From JACCYI01 sp963828075 (GTDB taxonomy: Bacteria; Actinomycetota; Thermoleophilia; Solirubrobacterales; Solirubrobacteraceae), in contig CAWHDH010000021.1 of the NCBI GenBank assembly GCA_963828075.1, forward strand, positions 3,410,001-3,474,000: a DNA stretch of 64,000 nt, given 5' to 3'. Positions within the stretch are counted from its first letter, which is position 1, and each line of letters opens with the position of its first letter. Below the pieces are notes generated by a model, which had not been told where the DNA came from, ran no database searches, and saw only the letters and a list, made by a program, of their open reading frames with translations. Shown here one piece after another: positions 1-7,374 of the stretch. Made by a program: the position numbers and the translations under genes.

Positions 1-1
1 G

Positions 2-733
2 ATCTCGGGCCGGCTGCCGTCGGATCCGGGCACGCTGCGCCACTGGCTCGCGAGCACGTACGCGATCGCCGGCACGCCGGCCCGGGTGGGGATCGTGGTC
101 GTGGACATCACGCACCGCAAGCGCATCGAGAACGAGCGCGGCCGGCTGCTGCTCATGGCCCGCGAAGCGCGCGACCGCGCCGAGATCGCCGAGCACCGCG
201 CGGCGTTCCTGGCCTCGGCGGGCACGGCCCTCTCCGAGTCGCTGGACCTGCGCGAGACGCTCGACCGGATCGCCCGCCTTGCGGTCCCCGAGCTGGCCGA
301 TTGGTGCTTCGTCGAGCTGCTGCAGGACGACGGCTCGATCAAGCGGGTCGCGTGGGCGGCCGACGAGCCGGCCCACGACGCGATCCTGGCATCCTTCGAC
401 GAGCGCTTCCCGCTCGACCCCGACGCACCGTACGGGTCACCGCAGGTCATCCGGACGGGTGAGCCCATGCTCGAGGAGCGCGTGCTCTCCGAGCAGCTCG
501 AGACGCTCGCGCAGAACCCGGAGCACCTCGCCACCCTGCGGAGCCTCGGGTTCGGGGCGGCCGTCGTCGTCCCGCTCAGAGCGCGGGGCCGGATCCTCGG
601 CGACATCGCGATGGTCTGCGGGGCGTCGGGCCGTCGCGTCGACGCAGAGGACCTCGAGCTCGCCCAGGGCCTCGCCGACCGGTGCGCCCTGGCCGTCGAC
701 AACGCCCTGCTGTTCGCGCGCCGAGATTCGTAA
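2..733 (+). CDS. PAS/GAF sensor protein, C-terminal part (5' end outside window)
   Basis: The reading frame is open from the left edge, so the start lies upstream. The first ~40 residues end in VGIVVVDITHRKRIE, the typical close of a PAS/PAC domain. A short helical linker follows, then a GAF domain of about 150 residues ending ALAVDNALLFARRDS. PAS and GAF domains bind small ligands or cofactors and sense redox, light or metabolites. The protein stops right after the GAF domain. In many actinobacterial relatives a SpoIIE-type phosphatase or histidine kinase follows at this point, so the visible part has no output domain; any output would have to be upstream. The ligand cannot be told from sequence. 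Confidence 0.85.
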   Translation: MSGRLPSDPGTLRHWLASTYAIAGTPARVGIVVVDITHRKRIENERGRLLLMAREARDRAEIAEHRAAFLASAGTALSESLDLRETLDRIARLAVPELADWCFVELLQDDGSIKRVAWAADEPAHDAILASFDERFPLDPDAPYGSPQVIRTGEPMLEERVLSEQLETLAQNPEHLATLRSLGFGAAVVVPLRARGRILGDIAMVCGASGRRVDAEDLELAQGLADRCALAVDNALLFARRDS

Positions 734-754
734 AAGCCCGCCCGCCCCGTCCTA

Positions 755-760
755 TACCTT
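755..760 (+). promoter_or_regulatory. -10 box of the 767 gene
   Basis: TACCTT ends 6 nt before the GTG at 767, and no ribosome-binding sequence is present. It fits the leaderless pattern seen repeatedly in this window. Confidence 0.5.
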
Positions 761-766
761 CATGGG

Positions 767-1387
767 GTGTCGACGAGCCGTACGGACCAGCTCAAAGCCT
801 CGCCGCCGATGTTCGACTCGCCGCTGCTGGACCGGTTCACCCGTGTCCATCCCGCCGTGCCGGTGCTCATCTACGCCCCGGTCATCACCGTCCTGCTCGT
901 CACCGGGATCGGCCGCACCGGCGCGGTGGCCGCGCTCGGCTGGATGCTCGGCGGCTACGCCGTCTGGACGCTGACGGAGTACTGGCTGCACCGCACGGTC
1001 TTCCACTTCGAGCCCCAGCACCCGGTCGGCGCGCGGCTGCACTGGATGATCCACGGCGTCCACCACGATCACCCGAACGACCCGATGCGCTTGGTCATGC
1101 CGCCGTCGGCGAGCATCCCGCTCGCCTCCGCCTTCGGCGCGCTGTTCTGGGTCGTGCTGGGCCCGCATGCGGCGCCGGCGTTCGCGGGCGGCTTCCTGGC
1201 CGGCTACCTCGCCTACGACATGATCCACTACCACGTGCACCATCACCGCCCGCGCAGCCGCGCCGGTCGGTGGCTGCGCGAGCTGCACATGCGCCACCAC
1301 TTCCAGGACGAGGACGCCGGCTTCGGCGTCTCGGCCCCCTGGTGGGACCACGTCTTCGGGACCCCGTCGCAGCGCCGTGTTCGCTGA
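767..1387 (+). CDS. fatty acid hydroxylase / sterol desaturase superfamily membrane protein
   Basis: This 206-residue membrane protein belongs to the di-iron fatty acid hydroxylase family (PF04116 type). The His clusters that bind the iron pair are all visible: HRTVFH, HGVHHDH, HYHVHHH and HMRHHF. Hydrophobic segments flank them, near residues 30-65 and 115-145. The spacing and the sequence EYWLHRTVFHFE resemble fatty acid 2-hydroxylases, which hydroxylate acyl chains or lipid-linked fatty acids using O2. The substrate is unknown. The GTG at 767 follows a -10-like TACCTT by 6 nt; an ATG at 762 is out of frame. The next gene begins about 40 nt downstream. Confidence 0.85.
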   Translation: MSTSRTDQLKASPPMFDSPLLDRFTRVHPAVPVLIYAPVITVLLVTGIGRTGAVAALGWMLGGYAVWTLTEYWLHRTVFHFEPQHPVGARLHWMIHGVHHDHPNDPMRLVMPPSASIPLASAFGALFWVVLGPHAAPAFAGGFLAGYLAYDMIHYHVHHHRPRSRAGRWLRELHMRHHFQDEDAGFGVSAPWWDHVFGTPSQRRVR

Positions 1388-1429
1388 CGCGCTGCGGCCG
1401 TCGGGTCAGTGCGTCACACTTCAGCCATC

Positions 1430-1705
1430 GTGAGCGAGCAAGCGGAACCGACCATCGAGGTCGTCGATGGCGAGCCGGTCCCGGCGGGCGCCCTGGAGCC
1501 GGTGCCGCACGGCGGCGCGCTGGAGGTGTCCAACCGCCAGGTCGCGGCCCTCGCGGCCACCGGCTTCGTCGCCGGCGCGGCGACGGTCGCCGTGATCGGC
1601 CGGCGCGGCACCCGCCGTATGCGCAAGCGCCGGCGCAAGGGCCTGATCGGGGAGGTCGTCTCGACGAACTCCTTCCTGGTCGACGTCCACGTGTTGAAGC
1701 GCTGA
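1430..1705 (+). CDS. small single-pass membrane protein, unknown function
   Basis: A 91-residue protein starting at GTG 1430 (MSEQAEPTIEVV); an in-frame GTG at 1409 would add seven residues but reads like the upstream leader. It has an acidic N-terminus, one membrane segment (VAALAATGFVAGAATVAVIG) and then a strongly basic stretch (RRGTRRMRKRRRKG), consistent with a cytoplasmic face after the membrane. I recognise no family. It lies 6 nt before the DNA glycosylase gene and may be co-transcribed with it, but nothing else links the two. Confidence 0.6.
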   Translation: MSEQAEPTIEVVDGEPVPAGALEPVPHGGALEVSNRQVAALAATGFVAGAATVAVIGRRGTRRMRKRRRKGLIGEVVSTNSFLVDVHVLKR

Positions 1706-1711
1706 CCGACG

Positions 1712-2704
1712 GTGCGCCCGCAGCACCTCGCCGGCGGGGCGCGCGTCGAGGTCCGGGTCGACGTCACTCCGCGCTCGGCGTTCCGCCTGAAGCGATCCGG
1801 GACGATGGACGGCGTGCTGCGGCTGCGGTCGGGGGCGCTGCAGCGGGTGATCCACGTCGGCGACGACCCGGTGCTGGTCGGCGTGGTCCAGCCCGCGCGC
1901 GACCGCGTGCGCTTCGGCGCCCGCGCGCGCTCTGAGGACGCCGCCGCGGAGGCGATCGCCCGCCTGCGCTTCGGGTGCGGGGTCGACGACGACCTGACCG
2001 ACTTCCACGCGCGCTTCCGCGAGGACCCGCTGATCGGCCGGATGCTGCGCGCCAAGCCGGGGTGGCGCCCCGCCCGTCGGCCCGACCCCTGGGAGGCGCT
2101 GCTCGCGGCGATCTGCGAGCAGCTCATCGAGTTCGACCGCGCCATGGTCATCCAGCGGCGGCTGATCGCGGCGCTCGGGCGCCGCTGCCCCGAGACCGGG
2201 CTGCGCGACGTGCCGGCCCCCGCCGCGGTGGCGGCACTCGCGCCGGCGCGCCTGGAGTCCTTCGACCTCGCGGCGCGGCGCTCGTTGACGCTGCGGCGCG
2301 CCGCCGCCGAGGTCGCCGCCGGGCGCGTCGACCTGCGGGCGCCCGACCACGAGGCCGGCTGGCGGCGGCTGCGGGCGATCCCCGGGGTCGGCCCCTGGAC
2401 GATCGAGATGCTGGCGCTGCTCGGCCAGGGCCGGCACGACCAACTTCCCGCCGGCGACCTCGGGTACCTGAAGATCGTCGGCCGGTTGACCACCGGGAAC
2501 CCGCGGGCGCGCGCCGACGAGGCCGAGGTCCGCGGCGTGTTCGCCCGCTATGGCGAGTGGCGGGGGCTGGCCGGCGAGTATGCGCGGCTCGCCGCCGCCC
2601 ACGGCCTGCTCGGCGCCGCCCCCGGCGTCAGTCGAGCGGCTTCAGCCCCTGGCCGGGCAGGAACTCGTTGGTCAGCGCGCGCGCCGCGTTCGGCGGCCGC
2701 TTGA
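1712..2704 (+). CDS. DNA-3-methyladenine glycosylase II-like (HhH-GPD) protein
   Basis: A 330-residue AlkA-like base-excision glycosylase that would remove alkylated purines from DNA. The N-terminal part (VEVRVDVTPRSAFRLKRSG...) resembles the AlkA N-domain. The helix-hairpin-helix is AIPGVGPWTIEMLALLG, followed by PAGDLGYLK, where the Asp is the expected catalytic residue. The start is GTG 1712, 6 nt after the previous stop. The last ~25 residues are low-complexity (Ala, Arg, Ser, Pro) and run 77 nt into the 3' end of the convergent thiY gene, so this tail is probably an accidental extension past the ancestral stop. Confidence 0.82.
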   Translation: MRPQHLAGGARVEVRVDVTPRSAFRLKRSGTMDGVLRLRSGALQRVIHVGDDPVLVGVVQPARDRVRFGARARSEDAAAEAIARLRFGCGVDDDLTDFHARFREDPLIGRMLRAKPGWRPARRPDPWEALLAAICEQLIEFDRAMVIQRRLIAALGRRCPETGLRDVPAPAAVAALAPARLESFDLAARRSLTLRRAAAEVAAGRVDLRAPDHEAGWRRLRAIPGVGPWTIEMLALLGQGRHDQLPAGDLGYLKIVGRLTTGNPRARADEAEVRGVFARYGEWRGLAGEYARLAAAHGLLGAAPGVSRAASAPGRAGTRWSARAPRSAAA

Positions 2705-3656
2705 GCAACCCGTTGGCGTTCATCCAGTCGCCGTAGGCCGCCCACGCCCGCGGGTCCTGGTATCCGAACGGCTTCGTGTCGTCCTCGGGGAAGAACACCG
2801 GCAGCGTCGCCGCGACGGCGGCCTGCTGGAGGCCCCGGTCGAGGTCGGGGTTGGCGGCCAGCAGGGCGTCGAGGCCCGCGGCCTCGTCGTCCCTGAGCAG
2901 CGCGTGGCCGCGCGCGGTCGCCTGCACGAAGCGGCGGACGCGCGAGGCGCCGCGCTCGTCGAGCCGGTCGGCGTTCGCCACGAGCACCAGCTCGGCGTAG
3001 GGCGGGACGCCCAGCTCCTCCATGCGCAGGATCGTGGGGCGCTTGCGGCGCCGCTGCAGGTCCACGCCCTCGTAGTTCCAGAACGCGCCGAGCGTGGCGT
3101 CGACCTTCTTGGAGAGCATCGCCGGGACGAGGTTGAAGCCGACGTTCGTCTCCTTGACCGACGCGGGATCGACCTTCGCGCGTTCGAGGATCGTCTTGAG
3201 GTACGCGCTCTGATACGGGATCCCCGAGGTCCCGACCCGCTTGCCCTTCAGGTCGGCCGGCGACGCGATCCGCCGCTCGCCGAGCGCGATGATCGAGGTC
3301 AGCGGCTTCTGCACCAGCGCGGCCACCGAGACCAGCCTGCGCGCCCCGGCGTCGCGCGCCAGCAGCAGCTCGGGCTCGTAGGAGATCGCGAGGTCGGCGC
3401 GCCCGGCCTGCAGGAGCTTGAGCGGCGCCGCCGGGTCCGGCGGCGGCTGGATCTTCACGTCGAGCCCGGCGCGGCGGTACTCGCCCGCCGCCTGCGCGGC
3501 GTAGATCCCCGCATGATCGGCGTTCGGGAAGTAGTCGAGCACGAGCGTGAACCGCTCGGCCTTCGCCGATGCGGCGCCGGCCGTGCCGGGCTCCTCCTTC
3601 TCGCCGCAGGCAGTCAGGGTGAACGCCAGGGCGAGCAGCGCGAGGGTGCGGGTCAT
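2628..3656 (-). CDS. thiY: ABC transporter substrate-binding lipoprotein, thiamin-precursor type (ThiY/NMT1-like)
   Basis: A 342-residue extracytoplasmic binding protein. The N-terminus MTRTLALLALAFTLTACGE is a lipoprotein signal with lipobox LTAC. The mature part begins TLVLDYFPNADHAGIY, the hallmark start of ThiY/THI5-like proteins that bind hydroxymethylpyrimidine or its formylamino precursor. SISYEPELL-like and DLKGKRVGTSG segments are standard for this fold (here AISYEPELLL). It is the last gene of thiZ-thiX-thiY. Its ATG at 3656 overlaps the permease stop by 4 nt (ATGA). The TPP riboswitch ahead of the operon strongly supports thiamin-precursor uptake. The exact ligand is inference. Confidence 0.9.
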   Translation of the reverse strand: MTRTLALLALAFTLTACGEKEEPGTAGAASAKAERFTLVLDYFPNADHAGIYAAQAAGEYRRAGLDVKIQPPPDPAAPLKLLQAGRADLAISYEPELLLARDAGARRLVSVAALVQKPLTSIIALGERRIASPADLKGKRVGTSGIPYQSAYLKTILERAKVDPASVKETNVGFNLVPAMLSKKVDATLGAFWNYEGVDLQRRRKRPTILRMEELGVPPYAELVLVANADRLDERGASRVRRFVQATARGHALLRDDEAAGLDALLAANPDLDRGLQQAAVAATLPVFFPEDDTKPFGYQDPRAWAAYGDWMNANGLLKRPPNAARALTNEFLPGQGLKPLD

Positions 3657-4402
3657 GGTCCTCCGGGGGGTTCGGTGCGGGGCGTCCAGTCGACGAGCCG
3701 GCGCTCGAGCAGCGCGAAGGCCTCGTAGAGCGCGATCGCCAGGGCGAAGAGCAGGAACACGCAGGCGAACGCGCGCGGCGTCAGGAGCTGCGCGTTGGCG
3801 GTCAGCAGGGCATGGCCGAGACCGGCGTCCGCGCCCGCCCACTCGGCGAACACGGCGCCGATCACCGCCACCGCGGCGGCGATGCGGGCGCCGGTGAACG
3901 CCTGGGGCAGCGCGGCGGGCGCCTCGAGCAGGCGGAACGTCTGCCAGCGCGTGGCCGAGAACGAGCGGAAGACCTTGCGCTGGTCGGGGTCGGCCGCGCG
4001 CAGGCCGTCGTAGAGGTTGATGGTCATCGGGAAGAAGCAGACGAGCGCGACCATCAGGACCTTGGGGGCGAGCCCGAAGCCCAGGACGAGGATCATCAGC
4101 GGCGCGATCGTCGGCAGCGGGACGGCCTGCGAGCCGATCACCAGCGGCCCGACGGCGCGCCGCACGGCGGGGGAGAGGTGCATGGCGACCGCCAGCCCGG
4201 CGCCGACGATCAGCGCGACGGCGAGCCCCACGAGCACCTCGTACGCCGTCACCGCCAGATCCGGCGCCAGCAGCGCGCGGTCCTCCCACAGGGCGGCGGC
4301 GACCTGCGTCGGCGCCGGCAGGATCAGCTCCTCGACGAGGCCGGCGCGCACGATCGCCTCCCACCCGGCGAGCGCGACCAGCACGAGGGCGGCGGCGGTC
4401 AT
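3653..4402 (-). CDS. thiX: ABC transporter permease, thiamin-precursor type
   Basis: A 249-residue inner-membrane permease (binding-protein-dependent transport family) with about six hydrophobic segments. The EAA loop that contacts the ATPase is visible as EAPAALPQAFTGARIA near residues 165-180. The start ATG at 4402 (MTAAALVLVALAGWEA) overlaps the ATPase stop by 4 nt, and its own stop overlaps the thiY start by 4 nt, so the three genes are translationally coupled. Family members also move nitrate, sulfonates or taurine; the riboswitch and the ThiY-like partner favour hydroxymethylpyrimidine-type substrates. Confidence 0.9.
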   Translation of the reverse strand: MTAAALVLVALAGWEAIVRAGLVEELILPAPTQVAAALWEDRALLAPDLAVTAYEVLVGLAVALIVGAGLAVAMHLSPAVRRAVGPLVIGSQAVPLPTIAPLMILVLGFGLAPKVLMVALVCFFPMTINLYDGLRAADPDQRKVFRSFSATRWQTFRLLEAPAALPQAFTGARIAAAVAVIGAVFAEWAGADAGLGHALLTANAQLLTPRAFACVFLLFALAIALYEAFALLERRLVDWTPRTEPPGGP

Positions 4403-5160
4403 CGCGTCGCCTCGAGCACGCCGATCGCGCGCTCGCGCAGCTCGACGATCGCCGGGTCGGTGCGCACCCGCGGGCGCGGCAGCGCAACTCCCAGCTCGGC
4501 GACCACCCGGCCCGGGCGCGGGGAGAGCAGCACCACGCGGTCGGCCAGCAGCGCGGCCTCCTCGGCGTCGTGGGTGACCAGCAGGGTCGTGCGCGGCTCG
4601 CGCGCCAGCGCGGCGGCCAGCCACTCCTGCATCTGGATGCGCGTGAGCGCGTCGAGCGCCCCGAACGGCTCGTCGAGGCAGAGCACCGGGCGGCCTGCCA
4701 GCAGCGTGCGCAGGAACGCCACGCGCTGGCGCATCCCCCCGGAGAGCTCGCGCGGGCGAGAGCGCTCGAACCCGGCGAGGCCGAACGCCGCGAAGTGCTC
4801 GCGCGCCGCCGCCCGCGCGTCGGCGCGCGGCCGGCCGGCGACGCGCAGCGCGAGGGCGGCGTTGTCCTCCGCGCTCAGCCAGGGCAGCAGGCCGTCGCGC
4901 TGGGGCATCAGCACCGCCGGGTCGGCGCGGACGGTCCCGGAGTCCGGCGCCTGCAGGCCGCAGACGAGCTCGAGCAGCGTCGACTTGCCACAGCCGCTGG
5001 GCCCGACCACCGCGACGATCTCGTGCGGGGCGACGCGCAGCGAGATCCCGTCGAGGGCGCGGACGGCGCCGAAGGCGCGGCTGACGCCGTCGAGCGCGAT
5101 CCCCTCACCGTCGCCGGGGACGTCGCGCGGCTCCCGTCGGGCTTCGAGCCTCGTCTGCAT
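4399..5160 (-). CDS. thiZ: ABC transporter ATP-binding protein, thiamin-precursor type
   Basis: A 253-residue ATPase that powers the importer. Walker A is GPSGCGKST (residues 53-61), the signature is LSGGMRQR (139-146), Walker B is VLCLDEP (159-165), and the H-loop His is in LLVTHDAEE (197). I start it at ATG 5160: the in-frame ATG at 5178 sits inside the conserved core of the TPP riboswitch and is very unlikely to be used. The ribosome-binding sequence GGAGGGA lies about 4-10 nt before the start and is itself part of the riboswitch 3' strand. It is the first gene of the operon. Confidence 0.92.
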   Translation of the reverse strand: MQTRLEARREPRDVPGDGEGIALDGVSRAFGAVRALDGISLRVAPHEIVAVVGPSGCGKSTLLELVCGLQAPDSGTVRADPAVLMPQRDGLLPWLSAEDNAALALRVAGRPRADARAAAREHFAAFGLAGFERSRPRELSGGMRQRVAFLRTLLAGRPVLCLDEPFGALDALTRIQMQEWLAAALAREPRTTLLVTHDAEEAALLADRVVLLSPRPGRVVAELGVALPRPRVRTDPAIVELRERAIGVLEATR

Positions 5161-5162
5161 CG

Positions 5163-5254
5163 CTCCCTCCGCGGGCATTACCCCACAGGTTCGAAGGGTC
5201 AGCGCCGCTGTTCGGGCGCTATCTCAGCCGGCCTGCCGCCAGCCCCCCTGGTTC
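5163..5254 (-). promoter_or_regulatory. TPP (thiamin pyrophosphate) riboswitch, Thi-box
   Basis: Reading the minus strand from 5254 to 5163 shows the Thi-box in order: a G-run 5' strand (CAGGGGGGCUGGC), CGGCUGAGAU, a variable P3 helix (AGCGCC / GGCGCU), ACCCUUCGAACCUG, GGGUAAUGCCCGCGG and AGGGA. The CUGAGA and GAACCUG...UAAUGCC blocks are the TPP-contacting cores of this family. The 3' strand GGAGGGA is also the ribosome-binding site of thiZ, whose ATG follows 2 nt after the aptamer boundary given here. Ligand binding would therefore be expected to hide the ribosome site directly and shut off import when thiamin pyrophosphate is plentiful. Confidence 0.95.
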
Positions 5255-5271
5255 TCGTCTACCACCCTGAG

Positions 5272-5297
5272 GCTACCGGCTCGCCGTGGCCGGTAGC
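5272..5297. repeat. 9-bp inverted repeat upstream of the cyclase
   Basis: GCTACCGGC (5272-5280) and GCCGGTAGC (5289-5297) form a perfect inverted repeat with an 8-nt spacer. The right arm contains the -10-like TAGCGT of the 5307 gene. It could be an operator or simply a hairpin; nothing decides between them. Confidence 0.5.
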
Positions 5298-5299
5298 GT
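5294..5299 (+). promoter_or_regulatory. -10 box of the adenylate cyclase gene
   Basis: TAGCGT ends 7 nt before GTG 5307. This spacing would place transcription start at the start codon and favours 5307 over the upstream in-frame GTG 5286. Confidence 0.5.
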
Positions 5300-5306
5300 C
5301 CAGCGC

Positions 5307-6407
5307 GTGACCGACTGGGCCGCCGAAGGGCTGCTGGACGGGCTCGAGGGCGACGCCCGGAGCGATCGCGCCCAGCTGCTCGACGAGCTGCACGACGGCG
5401 GCGTCGGCGTCGACGAGTTGCGCCGTGCGGTCGCGGAGGACCGGCTGGCCCTTCTGCCCGTCGAGCGTCTGCTGATGGGTGAGCCGCGCTACACGATCGC
5501 CGAGCTCGCCCAGGAGGCCGGCCTGTCCGACGAGTCGCTCGTCCTCGCCTTCCGGCGCGCGCAGGGCCTCGCCACCCCGGCGCCCGACGAGCGCGCCTAC
5601 ACCGAGGAGGACCTCGAGGACGCGCGGCGCGCCCGGGTGCTCCTCGACACCGGGCTGAGCGCCGAGGACCTGGTGGCCGTCGAGCGCGTCCTCGGCCAGG
5701 GGATGGCCCGCTACGCCGACGCGTTCCGGTTCGCCTTCGCGCAGGCGCTGCTGCAGCCCGGCGACAGCGAGGCCGACGTCGCGCGCCGCTACGCCGCCGC
5801 GTTCGAGCTGATGGCGCCCCAGGCCGCGCCGCACCTGGCCCACGTCTTCTTCCTGCACCTGCGCGAGCTCGTCCGCTCGGATGTCGTGTCGGCCGAGGAG
5901 CGTCGCGAGGGTCGGCTGCATCCGCGCGACGAGACGACGGTGGCGTTCGCCGACCTGGTCGGCTTCACCAAGCTCGGCGAGACCGTCGGCCACGAGGAGC
6001 TGGGCGGCGTCGCGAACCGCCTGACCGAGCTGGCCACCGACACCGTGAGCGCGCCGGTGCGGATCGTCAAGACGATCGGCGACGCGGTGATGCTCGTCTC
6101 GCCCGAGCCGGCGCCGATGATGAGCGCCGTGCTGGACATGGTCGACGCGACCGAGCCGGCCGGGCTGCCGCAGCTGCGCGCCGGGGTGGCCCTCGGCCCC
6201 GCGGTCAACCGCTGGGGGGACTGGTACGGCTCGACCGTCAACCTGGCGAGCCGCCTGACCACCCGGGCGCGGCCCTCCTCGGTGCTGGCCACCGAGGCGG
6301 TCAAGGACGCGGTGGCGGACGGCTTGGTCTGGTCCGCGGCCGGCGAGAAGAAGCTCAAGGGGTTCTCCGCGCCGGTTCGCGCCTACCGGGCCCGCCGCGC
6401 GGCCTGA
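5307..6407 (+). CDS. class III adenylate cyclase, Rv1264-like with N-terminal regulatory domain
   Basis: A 366-residue soluble enzyme making cAMP from ATP. Residues ~1-200 resemble the autoinhibitory, pH-sensing domain of mycobacterial Rv1264 (adenylate cyclase regulatory domain). The catalytic domain begins VAFADLVGFT (metal Asp 216). It then shows VKTIGDAVM (ATP-specifying Lys 255, metal Asp 259) and GDWYGSTVNLASR, which holds the second specificity Asp and the transition-state Asn and Arg, so all key residues are present. The start at GTG 5307 (MTDWAAEGLL) matches the family N-terminus and the -10 box; GTG 5286 would add seven residues. A paralogue with an extra MerR-type head lies at 51949. 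Confidence 0.92.
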   Translation: MTDWAAEGLLDGLEGDARSDRAQLLDELHDGGVGVDELRRAVAEDRLALLPVERLLMGEPRYTIAELAQEAGLSDESLVLAFRRAQGLATPAPDERAYTEEDLEDARRARVLLDTGLSAEDLVAVERVLGQGMARYADAFRFAFAQALLQPGDSEADVARRYAAAFELMAPQAAPHLAHVFFLHLRELVRSDVVSAEERREGRLHPRDETTVAFADLVGFTKLGETVGHEELGGVANRLTELATDTVSAPVRIVKTIGDAVMLVSPEPAPMMSAVLDMVDATEPAGLPQLRAGVALGPAVNRWGDWYGSTVNLASRLTTRARPSSVLATEAVKDAVADGLVWSAAGEKKLKGFSAPVRAYRARRAA

Positions 6408-6455
6408 CGATCCGTCAGCATCCGTGATCACCGTCCGATCCGAGAGGAGCCACCC

Positions 6456-7373
6456 TTGTCGTTGCGCAGGACGCTGACCGCCGCGGGGATCGCGATCGTG
6501 CTCGCCGTCTGCGGCACGAGCACCGCCGCGGCCAAGGAGCCGACGCCGCTCTGGGACCTCTACAACCAGAGCCTGGCCAACGCGAAGTACGTCGACCTCA
6601 CCCACACGATCAGGCCGCGGATCCCGGTGTGGGCGGGCTTCGGGCCGTCGCGGTTCTTCCGCACCGCGAACCCGGAGACCGGCAAGCCGTACCGCTATGC
6701 CAAGGACGGCTTCGAGGCCACCACCTACCGACTCGCCACCGACCAGCTCGGCACTCAGTTCGACCCGCCGGCGCACTGGGCACCCGAGTACGCGGCGATC
6801 GACGAAGTGCCGCCCACCTACTCGATCCGCCCGCTGGTGGTCATCTCGATCGTCGACCAGGTCGCCAGAGACCGCAACTACCACCTGCAGGTCTCCGACG
6901 TCATCGCGTGGGAGTCGGCCCACGGCGTCATCCCGGCCGGGAGCGTCGTCTTCGTCCGCTCGGGCTGGTCGAAGGACTGGCCGGACCCGGCGCTCGCGCG
7001 GCGCAAGAAGTTCCCGGGCATCTCGCTCGACGCGCTGAAGTTCCTGCACCTGCAGCGCAAGATCCTGTTCCACGGCCACGAGCCGCTGGACACCGACTCG
7101 ACGCCGACGCTCGAGGGCGAGTACTGGCTGATGCACAACGGGTTCGCCCAGGCCGAGGGGGTCGCGAACCTCGACAAGGTGCCCGAGACGGGGTGCCTGG
7201 TCCAGATCGGCTTCCCGAAGTTCGGCGGTGGCCTCGGCGGCTACGCCCGCTACGTGGCGATCTGCCCGCCCGACTGGGCCTTCGGATCGGTGCCGTCGGC
7301 GGCCGACGCGCCGCTGGGAAGGTACCCGCGCCGCCTGCACTGGGACTCCAGGAGGGGGATGCGGGTGCGCTGA
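6456..7373 (+). CDS. secreted cyclase-family hydrolase (kynurenine formamidase-like)
   Basis: A 305-residue protein of the 'cyclase' metal hydrolase family (PF04199 type; includes kynurenine formamidase and isatin hydrolase). An N-terminal signal peptide (MSLRRTLTAAGIAIVLAVCG...AAA) predicts export. The core motif reads LGTQFDPPAHW, where most relatives have GTHxDxPxH: the first His is Gln while the Asp and last His remain. Later HGHEPLDTD and EYWLMHNG fit the fold. The start is TTG 6456, preceded by GAGAGGAG at 6442-6449, one of the few clear Shine-Dalgarno sites in the window. Substrate unknown. It ends 1 nt from the convergent VWA gene. Confidence 0.8.
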   Translation: MSLRRTLTAAGIAIVLAVCGTSTAAAKEPTPLWDLYNQSLANAKYVDLTHTIRPRIPVWAGFGPSRFFRTANPETGKPYRYAKDGFEATTYRLATDQLGTQFDPPAHWAPEYAAIDEVPPTYSIRPLVVISIVDQVARDRNYHLQVSDVIAWESAHGVIPAGSVVFVRSGWSKDWPDPALARRKKFPGISLDALKFLHLQRKILFHGHEPLDTDSTPTLEGEYWLMHNGFAQAEGVANLDKVPETGCLVQIGFPKFGGGLGGYARYVAICPPDWAFGSVPSAADAPLGRYPRRLHWDSRRGMRVR

Positions 7374-7374
7374 G

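Noticed and set aside
5158..5178. Start of the ABC ATPase at ATG 5178
   Set aside because: This ATG is part of the UAAUGCC core of the TPP riboswitch; ATG 5160 follows the ribosome site.
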